DNA of 64,000 bases from DASQEH01 sp038239485 (GCA_038239485.1 JBBSET010000004.1:32587-96586); one strand, 5' to 3'. Positions 43,571-54,098 are shown, counted from the first letter of the stretch. Notes: generated by a model not told the origin, from the sequence alone. A program made the numbers and translations.

Positions 43571-44950
43571 TCAGCTGCCGCCGAGCAGGAGGCGGGCTTC
43601 GCCGGCGGTGATGACCGAGCCGGTGACGAGTACCCCGCCACCGAACCGGATACCGTCGTCGCCGGACGCGTCGGCCAGCTCGACCGCCAGCGCGATCGCG
43701 TCGTCGAGCCGGGCAGCGACAGTGACGCGGTCCGCACCGAAGACGCCGCGCGCGACCTCGCCCAGCGACTCGGCCGACATGGCTCTCGCCGTCGAGTTCG
43801 CGGTGCAGATGATCGACGACATGACCGGCTCGAACGCCGCCAACACGCCTTCGGCATCCTTGTCGGCCATCATCGCCACGACCCCGACGAGCGGGGAGAA
43901 CGTGAACGCCTCCTCCATCGCCGCCGCCGTCGCCGCTGCCCCAGCCGGGTTGTGGGCCGCGTCGATGAGCACCGTGGGGGACCGCCGCACGATCTCCAAC
44001 CGGCCAGGCGACGTGACGCTGGCGAAGCACTCGCGGACGAGATCGATGTCGAGCCCTCCATCGAGGCCCTTTCCCCCGGCGAACGCCTCCACCGCTGCTA
44101 ATGCACAGGCCGCGTTCTGGGCCTGGTGGGCGCCGTACAGCGGCAGGAAGATGTCGTGGTATGTGGCACCCAGACCCTGAACCGTCACCAGCTGACCCCC
44201 GACCCCGGGGGTCCGCTCGACGATGCCGAACTCGATGCCCTCGCGGGCCGCCGTGGCGCCCACCTCCGAGACCCGGCGAAGCAGGACCTCGGCCGCTTCG
44301 AGCGGCTGCTGCGCCATCACGACGAGGGAGCCCTTCTTGATGATGCCGGCCTTCTCGACCGCGATGTCGCCAGGTGTGTCTCCGAGATAGCTGACATGAT
44401 CGACAGCGATCGGCGTGATGACGGCCACCGATGCCTCGACCACGTTCGTGGCGTCCCACGTGCCGCCCATCCCGACCTCGACGATCGCAGCATCGACAGG
44501 AGCATCCGCGAACGCGGCGAAGGCCATCCCCGTGACGACCTCGAAGAACGACATCGGATGGTCACCTGAGCGGTCGACGACCTCCGCGTACGGCTCGACC
44601 TCGTGGTAGACCTCGACGAAACGTTCGGGAGCGAGGGCGGCGCCGTCGATGGTGATCCGCTCGGTCATCGACTCGACGTGGGGGCTGGTGAAGCGGCCCG
44701 TGCGCAGGCCCAGACCCTGCAGCAAGGTGTCGGTCATCCGCGAGGTCGTGGTCTTGCCGTTCGTCCCGGTCAGGTGCACGACCGGGTAGGACCGCTCGGG
44801 TCGGCCTAGCAGGTCGCAGAGCGCCGCGATCCGCTCCAAGGAGGGGTCGAGCTTGGTCTCCGGCCAGCGCGCCAGGAGGCGGCGCTCGACGTCATGGTAG
44901 GCATCGAGTCCGGAGGTGTCAGGCATTGCCTCGGAGTCTAGTGGCGTCAT
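43571..44950 (-). CDS. folC: Dihydrofolate synthase / folylpolyglutamate synthase
   Basis: FolC adds glutamate to dihydropteroate and to folates. The 459-residue Mur-ligase-like protein has VVHLTGTNGKTTTSRMTDTL (P-loop), GRFTSPHVESMTERI, EVGMGGTWDATNVV, HVSYLGDTPGDIAVEKAGII and VLIDAAHNPAGAAATAAAM. The start is either ATG 44950 or ATG 44926 (MPDTSGLDAYHDV); neither has a well-placed ribosome binding site. Its first codons overlap the end of a frameshifted DUF1648-type gene, on the same strand, at 44919. Confidence 0.96.
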   Translation of the reverse strand: MTPLDSEAMPDTSGLDAYHDVERRLLARWPETKLDPSLERIAALCDLLGRPERSYPVVHLTGTNGKTTTSRMTDTLLQGLGLRTGRFTSPHVESMTERITIDGAALAPERFVEVYHEVEPYAEVVDRSGDHPMSFFEVVTGMAFAAFADAPVDAAIVEVGMGGTWDATNVVEASVAVITPIAVDHVSYLGDTPGDIAVEKAGIIKKGSLVVMAQQPLEAAEVLLRRVSEVGATAAREGIEFGIVERTPGVGGQLVTVQGLGATYHDIFLPLYGAHQAQNAACALAAVEAFAGGKGLDGGLDIDLVRECFASVTSPGRLEIVRRSPTVLIDAAHNPAGAAATAAAMEEAFTFSPLVGVVAMMADKDAEGVLAAFEPVMSSIICTANSTARAMSAESLGEVARGVFGADRVTVAARLDDAIALAVELADASGDDGIRFGGGVLVTGSVITAGEARLLLGGS

Positions 44951-45606
44951 GTCTGCGGGCGATGAGAGCGTTCACGACCTCGGCGGCCTCTTCTGCGCCG
45001 TCCACCGTGACCACGAGATCCTGGCCGCTGGTTCGCTCGAGGGGCAGACCCTCGCCGCGTCGGACCACGATGGCGCGGCCCCGCGGGGTCAGCCGGTAGC
45101 CACACCCGCCCGATCGAAGGGGCTCGACGTGCTCGGCTCGCGCGGACGCGATGTCCTCGAGTGCCACCGACGCCGCAGGCCAGTGGAGCGGTCCGAAGCC
45201 GACGCGGACGCCCTGGTCGTCAGCCCGGACGACGACCAGCGCGCAGAACAATACGGAGACCGCCACCACCAGAGCTGCGATCGCGAGCGACCACTGGACG
45301 AAGAGCAGGCCGACGCCCACGGCGCCGACCACCGCACTCAGAGCGACCATGGAACGAGACTCGATGCGCCCCACCCATGCGACCCAATGCCGCGCCGAGC
45401 ACCGCGAGCACCAGGCACCCGACGAAGAACGGCTGCGCCGCTGTCGTGCCGTCCACCGAGCCGTGCAGCTTCCAGTGAGTCGGAAGGGGATCGGGCGCAT
45501 CGCCGCCGAGCGACACCCTGCCCACGACGACGAGGACGGGTGCCAGCACGGTCAAGGCGACCACGGTCAGAGTACGCACAGCGCCGTTGTCGGGTGCAGA
45601 TGTCAT
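44919..45606 (-). pseudogene. DUF1648-type membrane protein, frameshifted
   Basis: The first part (from ATG 45606) reads MTSAPDNGAVRTLTVVALTV with a helix, PLPTHWKLHGSVDGTT (the DUF1648 signature region) and a second helix ending VLAVLGAALG. The continuation WVGRIESRSMVALSAVVGAV, two helices (VGLLFVQWSLAIAALVVAVS) and a C-terminal domain ending ARRHDATRLRGNA is in another frame, open from 45500 to 44919. The frame changes around 45365-45400. Joined, the parts make one protein of about 228 residues. Either the gene is broken or there is a sequence error. It overlaps the upstream GntR remnant by ATGA, the usual YtrA/GntR-DUF1648 operon. Confidence 0.75.
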
Positions 45607-45894
45607 GGAGCTACCTCCCGAATGTGTGTGATGAGCTCGTCGCGGTTCATGTCGAGACGCTTTGCGGCAGCGACGAGGGCGCGGATCTGCACGTCGAACG
45701 CGGCCTTCTGTGGGTCGAGGTTGCTGCGCACCTGGGCACCCCGGCCGCGCCGGAGGTCGACGAGTCCTTCGTCGCGCAGTGCCGCATAGACCGAAGGACG
45801 GTGTGCATGTTGACGTCCAGGCGCCGCGGACCTGGTTGGCGATCTGGTCCGCCAGCCGGGTGCGGCCGTCCGATCCACAGTGGTTCGCCCGCAC
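45603..45894 (-). pseudogene. GntR/YtrA-family regulator remnant with internal deletion
   Basis: Three frames carry pieces of one GntR protein. From GTG 45894: RTRLADQIANQVR, the start of the winged helix. At 45791-45820: LDVNMHTVLR, the recognition helix, in a second frame. From about 45789: YAALRDEGLVDLRRGRGAQV and on to the stop at 45603, in a third frame. Between the first two about 25 residues normally present (the PPVRELA segment) are missing, and a single base is lost after the recognition helix. No intact DNA-binding domain can be made. It sits 27 bp from the divergent valS start. Confidence 0.75.
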
Positions 45895-45921
45895 TCGGAC
45901 GCCCCCGTAGGATCGGGCACT

Positions 45922-48531
45922 ATGACCTCGACGCTTCCCGGCTCCGCTTCCGGCATCACGACCGCGGCCTCACGCCCGGTCGTCGTACCGGAACGACCCG
46001 CGCTGGAGGGGCTCGAGGACAAGTGGGACCTCATCTGGCAGGCGAACGGCACCTACCGCTTCGACCGCTCGAAGACACGCGACCAGATCTACTCGATCGA
46101 CACGCCGCCGCCGACGGTGTCGGGCACCCTCCACTTCGGCAGCGTGTGCTCCTATACCCAGTGCGACCTCGTTGCGCGCTACCAGCGGATGCGCGGCAAA
46201 GAAGTGTTCTACCCGATGGGCTGGGACGACAACGGCCTTCCCACCGAGCGCCGGGTGCAGAACTTCTACGGCGTGCGCTGCGACCCGCGCCTCCCGTACG
46301 ACCCGGGGTTCACCCCTCCTGAGAAGCCGGATTCCAAGCGGCAGGTGCCGGTCTCGCGACGCAACTTCATCGAGCTGTGCCAGCAGCTCACCGCGACCGA
46401 CGAGGTGGCCTTCGAGCAGCTCTTCCGCACGCTCGGTCTCTCCGTCGACTGGTCCTACCTGTACACGACGATCGGCGACGCGAGCCGCGCCGTCTCCCAG
46501 CGCGCCTTCCTGCGCAACCTCGGTCGCGACGAGGCGTACCAGGCGCTCGGACCGACGCTGTGGGACGTCACCTTCCAGACGGCGGTGGCACAGGCCGAGC
46601 TGGAGGCCCGGGAGTACGCGGGTCACTACTACCGAGTGGCTTTTCAGGGCGACCAGGGGCCGATCCATATCGAAACCACCCGTCCGGAGCTGATCGGAGC
46701 CTGCGTCGCCCTGATCGCCCACCCCGACGACGAGCGCTACCAGCCGATCTTCGGCCGGACGGTACGGACGCCGATCTTCGGGGTCGAGGTCCCCGTGCTG
46801 GCCCACCCGGCCGCCGAGCCGGACAAGGGCGCGGGTATCGCCATGTGCTGCACCTTCGGCGACCTCACCGACGTCCAATGGTGGCGGGAGCTGCAGCTTC
46901 CGGTGCGCACGATCATCGGTCGGGACGGGCGGATCCTGCGCGAGCGCCCGGACTGGCTGACCAGCGACGACGCGTCCGCCGCCTACGACGTGATCGCGGG
47001 GAAGACGACCTTCACCGCCCGCCAGGAGATGGCCCGTCTGCTCACGGAGTCCGGTGACCTGGGAGGCGACCCCATGCCGACCCAGCGGATGACGAACTTC
47101 TACGAGAAGGGTGACAAGCCGCTCGAGATCGTCGCCACCAGGCAGTGGTACATCCGCAACGGCGGGCGCGACGCGGAGCTGCGAAGGATCCTGATCGAGC
47201 GGGGCGACAAGATCACCTGGGCGCCGCCCTACATGCACCACCGCTACACGAACTGGGTCGACGGGCTCAGTGGGGACTGGCTGGTGTCGCGGCAACGGTT
47301 CTTCGGCGTCCCCTTCCCCGTCTGGTATCCGATCGACGCCGACGGAGAGCTGCGCTACGACGAGCCTCTCGTCCCTGGCGAGGACGAGCTCCCGATCGAC
47401 CCCACGTCGCAGTCGCCGAGCGGGTACGACGAGAGCCATCGCGGCCAGCCCAACGGATTCGCGGCCGACCCCGACGTGATGGACACCTGGGCGACCTCGT
47501 CGCTGACGCCGCAGATCGGCGGACGGTGGGAGACCGACTCGGACCTGTTCGAGCGGGTGTTCCCGATGGACCTGTGCACACAGGCCCACGACATCATCCG
47601 GACCTGGCTGTTCTCCCGCATCGTCAGGTCCCACTTCGAGCACGACAGCGCCCCCTGGCGCTCCGCCATGATCCAGGGGTTCGTGCTCGACCCGGACCGC
47701 AAGAAGATGTCGAAGTCCAAGGGCAACGTCACGGTCCCCACCGAGCTGCTCCGGCACTACGGGTCCGACGCCATCCGGTGGCGCGCCGGCTCACTGCGGC
47801 CCGGCCAGGACTCCGCTTTCGACGAGAACCCGCTGCGCGTCGGTCGGCGCCTTGCCGTGAAGATCCTGAACGCGTCCAACTTCGTGCTCAACCTCGGGGC
47901 GACCAGCCCCGACCCCCGCCTGATCGACCGCCCGCTCGACCTGGCCATGATTCAACGGCTTCGCGAGGTCGTCGTCGAGGCCACCGACGCCTTCGAGAGG
48001 CTGGACTACACCACCGCGCTGGAGGTGACCGAGCGCTTCTTCTGGTCGTTCTGCGACGACTACCTGGAGCTCGTCAAAGAGCGGGCCTACGGCACACGTG
48101 ACGACGCCGGAACCGCGTCAGCGACCGCTGCCCTGGCCACCGCGCTCTCCGTCCAGCTTCGACTGCTCGCGCCCTTCCTGCCCTATGTCACCGAAGAGGT
48201 CTGGTCCTGGTGGCAGGACGGATCGATCCACCGGGGCGCGTGGCCAACGGTCGAGGCGGACCTCGCCGGCAGCTACCACGACCCGCAGGTGCTCGAGACG
48301 ACGTCGGAAGCCCTGGCCGGTGTCCGCGGGGCGAAGTCCGCTGCCAAGGTGTCGATGCGTACCCAGGTCTCCCGGGTGGTGCTCCACGGTCCCGACGACC
48401 GGCTCCGGCTCATCGCAGAGGCAGTCGACGACCTGCGGGCTGCAGGACGTATCGTCGGCGACGTCGTCTTCGAACCGACCCAACAAACCGGGATCACGGT
48501 CGTTGCCGACGTGGTGGCATCGGCCGTCTGA
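45922..48531 (+). CDS. valS: Valyl-tRNA synthetase, type 2 (variant HIGH motif)
   Basis: The 869-residue class I synthetase charges tRNA-Val. Core motifs are TPPPTVSGTLHFGSVCSY (HIGH equivalent HFGS, with Ser for the last His), FYPMGWDDNGLPTERRVQ, the editing domain with IETTRPELIGACVALIAHP, WYIRNGG and KKMSKSKGNV (KMSKS). The DDNGLPTERR and HPAAEPDKGAGIAMCC patterns belong to the archaeal/rickettsial-like type 2 ValRS, which replaces the common bacterial type in some Actinobacteria. It is on the strand opposite to folC and clpX, where valS usually runs with them. TAGGAT ends 8 nt before the ATG, so the message may be leaderless. Confidence 0.93.
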   Translation: MTSTLPGSASGITTAASRPVVVPERPALEGLEDKWDLIWQANGTYRFDRSKTRDQIYSIDTPPPTVSGTLHFGSVCSYTQCDLVARYQRMRGKEVFYPMGWDDNGLPTERRVQNFYGVRCDPRLPYDPGFTPPEKPDSKRQVPVSRRNFIELCQQLTATDEVAFEQLFRTLGLSVDWSYLYTTIGDASRAVSQRAFLRNLGRDEAYQALGPTLWDVTFQTAVAQAELEAREYAGHYYRVAFQGDQGPIHIETTRPELIGACVALIAHPDDERYQPIFGRTVRTPIFGVEVPVLAHPAAEPDKGAGIAMCCTFGDLTDVQWWRELQLPVRTIIGRDGRILRERPDWLTSDDASAAYDVIAGKTTFTARQEMARLLTESGDLGGDPMPTQRMTNFYEKGDKPLEIVATRQWYIRNGGRDAELRRILIERGDKITWAPPYMHHRYTNWVDGLSGDWLVSRQRFFGVPFPVWYPIDADGELRYDEPLVPGEDELPIDPTSQSPSGYDESHRGQPNGFAADPDVMDTWATSSLTPQIGGRWETDSDLFERVFPMDLCTQAHDIIRTWLFSRIVRSHFEHDSAPWRSAMIQGFVLDPDRKKMSKSKGNVTVPTELLRHYGSDAIRWRAGSLRPGQDSAFDENPLRVGRRLAVKILNASNFVLNLGATSPDPRLIDRPLDLAMIQRLREVVVEATDAFERLDYTTALEVTERFFWSFCDDYLELVKERAYGTRDDAGTASATAALATALSVQLRLLAPFLPYVTEEVWSWWQDGSIHRGAWPTVEADLAGSYHDPQVLETTSEALAGVRGAKSAAKVSMRTQVSRVVLHGPDDRLRLIAEAVDDLRAAGRIVGDVVFEPTQQTGITVVADVVASAV

Positions 48532-48639
48532 GCCGCTCGAGGGCAACCGGGCCTGTCGCAACGACTCACTGCACGCACGTCGCGGCTCCCTGCACGGGTC
48601 GCGACCGGGCGCCTTGGATGGCTCCCGTACGCTTTTTGA

Positions 48640-49692
48640 GTGTCCCGAATCGCAGCGGTCCACCCGGTTTTGCCCGCGCACCAGTACCCGCAGCCTGAGA
48701 TCACCGAGCGTTTCGCCGAGGTGTGCCTAGGGCCGACGGTCAAGCCCGAGCTGGTACGTCGGCTGCACACGAGCGCCTCGGTCAAGACCCGTCACCTCGC
48801 CCTGCCGATCGAGCGGTATGCCCAGATCGCAGACTTCGGCGAGGCCAACGACGCGTTCATCGAGGCGGCGGTCGAGCTCGGAGCCAGGGCAGTCCTTGGC
48901 GCCCTGGCCGAGGCAAGACTGGACCCCGACGAGGTCGACATCATCATCTCCACGACGGTCACCGGTCTGGCCGTCCCGTCGATCGAGGCCCGGATCGCAT
49001 CGATCGTGGGGCTGCGCCCCGACGTCAAGCGGATCCCGATGTTCGGGTTGGGCTGCCTCGCGGGCGCGGCCGGGCTGGCGCGTATGCACGACCTGTTGCT
49101 CGGCGCACCGGACTCGGTGGGGGTGCTGCTCAGCGTCGAGCTGTGCTCGCTCACCCTCCAGCGCGACGACCCGTCGATGGCGAACCTGATTGCGAGCGGC
49201 CTGTTCGGCGACGGCGCCGCGGCGGTCGTCGTCGTCGGCGCGAACCGGTCTGAACCGGGTCCGGAGATCGTCGCCAGCCGCTCCCACCTCTATCCGGACA
49301 CCGGACGCGCGATGGGGTGGGACTTCAGCGCGAGCGGCCTCAAGGTGGTCCTCGGGGCCGAGGTGCCGGACCTGGTGTCGATGTATCTTGCTGACGACGT
49401 CAAGGGTCTGCTGGCCGACCACGACCTCCTGGTCGACGACATCGCGACCTGGGTGGCGCATCCGGGTGGACCGAAGGTGCTCGACGCGATCCAGCAGGCG
49501 CTCGACCTGCCCCCCGACGCACTCGCCGTCACGTGGCGGTCGTTGGCCGCCATCGGGAACCTCTCGTCGGCGTCGGTGCTCCATGTGCTCCGCGACACCA
49601 TCGACACCGCCGCACCCCCGCCCGGGTCGCCTGCGCTGCTTTTCGCCATGGGGCCTGGATTCTGCGCTGAGCTCGTGCTGCTCAGGTGGTAG
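48640..49692 (+). CDS. Type III polyketide synthase (alkylresorcinol-synthase-like)
   Basis: The 350-residue thiolase-fold enzyme carries the type III PKS triad Cys139 (MFGLGCLAGAAG), His274 (TWVAHPGGPKV) and Asn307 (AAIGNLSSASVL). It condenses a fatty-acyl starter with malonyl-CoA units and cyclises the product. It is the first gene of a three-gene operon with a membrane methyltransferase and a flavin hydroxylase, the same order as srsA-srsB-srsC of Streptomyces griseus, which make alkylresorcinol phenolic lipids. Product is inferred from that order. The GTG start has TACGCT 6 nt upstream (leaderless). Confidence 0.93.
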   Translation: MSRIAAVHPVLPAHQYPQPEITERFAEVCLGPTVKPELVRRLHTSASVKTRHLALPIERYAQIADFGEANDAFIEAAVELGARAVLGALAEARLDPDEVDIIISTTVTGLAVPSIEARIASIVGLRPDVKRIPMFGLGCLAGAAGLARMHDLLLGAPDSVGVLLSVELCSLTLQRDDPSMANLIASGLFGDGAAAVVVVGANRSEPGPEIVASRSHLYPDTGRAMGWDFSASGLKVVLGAEVPDLVSMYLADDVKGLLADHDLLVDDIATWVAHPGGPKVLDAIQQALDLPPDALAVTWRSLAAIGNLSSASVLHVLRDTIDTAAPPPGSPALLFAMGPGFCAELVLLRW

Positions 49693-49714
49693 ACCAGCCC
49701 TGCGTCAGGAGTCC

Positions 49715-50260
49715 ATGGCGATGAGCGGCTGGTACGGGGTCCTCGTCTTGGCGGTCGCCGCCGAACGGCTTGCCGAGCTGGTCGTCTCCCGGCGCAACGC
49801 CGCTTGGAGCGTCGCGCGCGGTGGGCACGAGGTCGGCGCGGGCCACTATCCGGGGATGGTCGCGTTGCACGCGTCGCTGCTCGTTGGCTGCCTGGTCGAG
49901 GTGTCGGCGGTGAACCGGCCGTTCGTACCGGCGCTGGGATGGTCGATGGTGGCCGTTGTCGCCCTCGGGCAGGCGCTGCGGTGGTGGTGCATCGCCACGC
50001 TCGGCCACCAGTGGAACACCAGGGTGATCATCGTTCCCGGGCTGAGCCTGGTCGCGCGCGGACCGTACCGGTGGCTGCGCCATCCCAACTATGTCGCCGT
50101 CGTGGCCGAGGGCGTCGCCCTGCCGCTCGTCCACACCGCATGGGTGACGGCCACCGCCTTCACCATCCTCAACGCGTTCTTGCTCCGGCTCCGGATCGCC
50201 ACCGAGAACGACGCTCTGGCCGGCCTTGCAGACAACGACTCATCGACGGCCGTGTCGTGA
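49715..50260 (+). CDS. Isoprenylcysteine-methyltransferase-like membrane O-methyltransferase (SrsB-like)
   Basis: The 181-residue protein has about four membrane helices and the ICMT-like motif VARGPYRWLRHPNYVAVVAEG near residues 112-132, where the RHPNY loop and a later acidic residue bind S-adenosylmethionine. In the srs pathway the equivalent enzyme methylates the alkylresorcinol hydroxyl group. It lies 22 bp after the type III PKS, and its stop overlaps the next gene's GTG. AGGAG precedes ATG 49715 closely; a second ATG at 49721 is also possible. Confidence 0.88.
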   Translation: MAMSGWYGVLVLAVAAERLAELVVSRRNAAWSVARGGHEVGAGHYPGMVALHASLLVGCLVEVSAVNRPFVPALGWSMVAVVALGQALRWWCIATLGHQWNTRVIIVPGLSLVARGPYRWLRHPNYVAVVAEGVALPLVHTAWVTATAFTILNAFLLRLRIATENDALAGLADNDSSTAVS

Positions 50261-51273
50261 TCGACCTTCTGGTTGTCGGCGGCGGACCCGTCGGGCTGGC
50301 GACCGCCCTGTATGCGCATCAGGCCGGGCTGTCGGTGGTGGTGGTCGAACCTCGGGTCGGGCCCATCGACAAAGCCTGCGGCGAGGGCCTGATGCCGGGG
50401 GCGGTGGCTGCCCTTCGACGACTCGGTATCGAACCCTCCGGTCACCTGTTCCGAGGGATTCGCTACACCGACGGACGGTGGATCGCTGAGGCCGAGTTCC
50501 GCTCGGGGACAGGCATCGGCGTCCGCCGCATCGATCTGCATCAGGCTCTGCTCGACGCGGTCTCTGAACGCGGGATCGAGGTCATACCGGAAGGCGTGGA
50601 CCACGTCCGGCAAGACAGCGCCGGCGTCACCGCTGCGGGCATACGTGCGCGCTACCTGGCAGCCGCGGACGGTCTGCACTCATCCGTGCGACGGCTGGTG
50701 GGGCTCGAGGTCCCCGCTGGCCGCGCTACCCGGCACGGCCTGCGGCGACACTTCCCGCTGCCACCGTGGACCGACATGGTCGAGGTGCACTGGGCGGAGC
50801 ACGGCGAGGCCTATGTGACGCCGGTGTCGTCGGAGCTGGTAGGGGTGGCGATCCTCACGGATCGGCGCGGGAGCTTCGAGGACCAGCTGACACTGTTCCC
50901 CGAGCTGTCACGGCGGCTTCCTGCCGCTGCGACGACGCGTACCCGTGGCGCGGGCCCCCTGCGACAGCGCAGCAGCGCACGCACGGCCGGCCGGGTGATG
51001 CTGGTGGGCGACGCGGCCGGGTATGTCGACGCGCTGACCGGTGAGGGGATCGCCATCGGACTCGCGTCCGCGCAGGCCCTCGTGTCGTGCGTTGCGGCCG
51101 GCCGGCCCGCCGCCTACGAACGCCAGTGGAAACAGCAGACGCGACGCTACCGCCAGCTGACCGAGTCGCTGCTGTGGGCGCGGAACCAACCGCGCGCCCG
51201 GTCGGCCATCGTGCCGGCCGCTGCTCGGCTCCCCCGAGTGTTCGCCTATGCCGTCAACCAACTGGCCCGCTGA
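50257..51273 (+). CDS. FAD-dependent monooxygenase (SrsC-like)
   Basis: The 338-residue flavoprotein has the FAD Rossmann motif LLVVGGGPVGLATALYAHQA at the N-terminus, ACGEGLMPGAVAALRRLGI, a DG motif region (YLAAADGLHSSVRRL) and GDAAGYVDALTGEGIAIGL for FAD ribityl binding. It resembles geranylgeranyl-reductase-type and aromatic hydroxylases. In the srs cluster the equivalent enzyme hydroxylates the phenolic ring, giving a hydroquinone that oxidises to a quinone. The GTG at 50257 overlaps the methyltransferase stop (GTGA), so the three genes form one operon that ends before the convergent clpX. Confidence 0.9.
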   Translation: MIDLLVVGGGPVGLATALYAHQAGLSVVVVEPRVGPIDKACGEGLMPGAVAALRRLGIEPSGHLFRGIRYTDGRWIAEAEFRSGTGIGVRRIDLHQALLDAVSERGIEVIPEGVDHVRQDSAGVTAAGIRARYLAAADGLHSSVRRLVGLEVPAGRATRHGLRRHFPLPPWTDMVEVHWAEHGEAYVTPVSSELVGVAILTDRRGSFEDQLTLFPELSRRLPAAATTRTRGAGPLRQRSSARTAGRVMLVGDAAGYVDALTGEGIAIGLASAQALVSCVAAGRPAAYERQWKQQTRRYRQLTESLLWARNQPRARSAIVPAAARLPRVFAYAVNQLAR

Positions 51274-51330
51274 GCTGCAGCCCTGTCGCTGCCCCGACCA
51301 CCGCCTGGACCCCAGGGCACCGACGAGCTG

Positions 51331-52614
<1,284 letters not shown>

Positions 52615-52716
52615 CCGCGACGTCTCCTTCTCCCGAGCCGGGGCGCCTCACGCCCCGCAGCCTGTTCTCCATGGTGACCGTACCGGCCTGGGCGGTCAAC
52701 CGCCGGTATCTTCCGG

Positions 52717-53403
52717 TCAGGCGTTCGCCAGTGTCGCTTTGGCGGACTCCAGCACCTGGTCGATCAGGCCGTACTCGATGGCCTGCTCGGCGGTCAGGAT
52801 CTTGTCACGCTCGATGTCGCGGCTCACGTCGCCAACCGAACGGTTGGTGTTGTCGGCGATCATCTGCTCCAGCATCGCCCGCATCCGTAGGATCTCGTTG
52901 GCCTGGATCTCGATGTCGCTGGCCTGCCCATAGGTGCCTTCGGTGTAGGGCTGGTGGATCAGGATCCGGCTGTTCGGGAGGGCCAGTCGCTTGCCTTTGG
53001 TGCCGGCGGCGAGGAGGACAGCGGCAGCCGAGGCGGCCTGCCCGAGGCAGATGGTCTGGATGTCGGGTTTGATGTAGCGCATCGTGTCGTAGATCGCCGT
53101 CAACGCCGTGAACGAGCCACCGGGTGAGTTGATGTAGATGCTGATGTCACGATCGGCGTCCATCGACTGAAGACACAGCAGCTGAGCCATCACGGCGTTG
53201 GCGATGTCGTCGCTGATCGGCGTGCCGAGGAAGATGATCCGATCCTCGAACAGCTTCGCGAACGGGTCGATGCGGCGTACGCCGTAGGAGGTGCGCTCCT
53301 CCCACTGAGGGATGAAGTACTCGGCGCGCGGTGCGGTCTGCTGGTGCAACGGCTGACCCACTGCCGCCCCGAAGAGGGGGCTGAGATCCATGTTGGCGGT
53401 CAT
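52717..53403 (-). CDS. clpP2: ATP-dependent Clp protease proteolytic subunit (ClpP2)
   Basis: The 228-residue serine protease subunit has the catalytic Ser in LGQAASAAAVLL, His in RILIHQPYTEG and Asp in VSRDIERDKILTAEQA. The N-terminal stretch of about 45 residues before FEDRIIFLGTPI is longer than in single-clpP species and typical of the actinobacterial ClpP2. Its ATG overlaps the clpP1 stop by 4 bp (ATGA). In Actinobacteria ClpP1 and ClpP2 rings assemble together and are often essential. Confidence 0.97.
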   Translation of the reverse strand: MTANMDLSPLFGAAVGQPLHQQTAPRAEYFIPQWEERTSYGVRRIDPFAKLFEDRIIFLGTPISDDIANAVMAQLLCLQSMDADRDISIYINSPGGSFTALTAIYDTMRYIKPDIQTICLGQAASAAAVLLAAGTKGKRLALPNSRILIHQPYTEGTYGQASDIEIQANEILRMRAMLEQMIADNTNRSVGDVSRDIERDKILTAEQAIEYGLIDQVLESAKATLANA

Positions 53404-54047
53404 TCTTCGCTCCCTGACGGTGATGACATCGGGGTAGCGCCGGAGGCGACCTCGGTGGCGTTGGAGACGACGTGGTCGATGAGGCCGTACTCCTTGGACT
53501 GTTCGGCAGTGAACCAGCGGTCCCGGTCGGCGTCGCGCTCGACCTGCTCGATTCCCTGCCCGGTGTGCTTGGCGATCAGCTCGAACAGGATCTTCTTGAT
53601 GTAGAGCGACTGCTCGGCCTGGATCTTGATGTCGGAGGCTGAGCCACCGAGCCCGCCGGACGGCTGATGCATCATGATCCGGGCGTGTGGAAGTGCGTAC
53701 CGCTTGTCCTTCGCGCCGGCGCACAGGAGGAACTGGCCCATGGATGCGGCCAGGCCCATCCCGAACGTCGCCACGTCGTTGGAGATGTACTGCATGGTGT
53801 CGTAGATCGCCATCCCGGCGTCGACCGACCCACCGGGAGAGTTGATGTACAAGAAGATGTCGGTCTCGGGGTCTTCGGCGTTGAGCAACAGCATCTGGGC
53901 GCAGATCGCGTTGGCGTTGGAGTCCTTGACCTCGGAGCCCAAGAACACGATCCGCTCTTTGAGCAGTCGCTGGTAGATGTGGTCGTCGAGGCCCGCGGCC
54001 ACCGCGCCACCATTCATCTGGATGGTTGTCGAGTCTGTGGGATTCAC
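53400..54047 (-). CDS. clpP1: ATP-dependent Clp protease proteolytic subunit (ClpP1)
   Basis: The 215-residue subunit has the catalytic Ser in GLAASMGQFLLC, His in RIMMHQPSGG and Asp in QVERDADRDRWFTAEQSKEY. The open frame reaches a GTG at 54083, but a TAGTGT -10 box (54055-54060) lies inside that extension, 7 nt before the GTG at 54047. A leaderless start there gives VNPTDSTTIQ as the N-terminus, which is preferred. A ClgR-type box lies further upstream. It is translationally coupled to clpP2. Confidence 0.95.
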   Translation of the reverse strand: MNPTDSTTIQMNGGAVAAGLDDHIYQRLLKERIVFLGSEVKDSNANAICAQMLLLNAEDPETDIFLYINSPGGSVDAGMAIYDTMQYISNDVATFGMGLAASMGQFLLCAGAKDKRYALPHARIMMHQPSGGLGGSASDIKIQAEQSLYIKKILFELIAKHTGQGIEQVERDADRDRWFTAEQSKEYGLIDHVVSNATEVASGATPMSSPSGSEE

Positions 54048-54054
54048 GTGTTCG

Positions 54055-54060
54055 ACACTA
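54055..54060 (-). promoter_or_regulatory. -10 box of clpP1-clpP2
   Basis: TAGTGT on the minus strand, 7 nt before the GTG start at 54047. The -35 region is poor, as expected for a promoter that needs an activator such as ClgR. Confidence 0.5.
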
Positions 54061-54098
54061 GCGGCCACCGACGACAAAGCCACGATGGTTCGCCCGCT

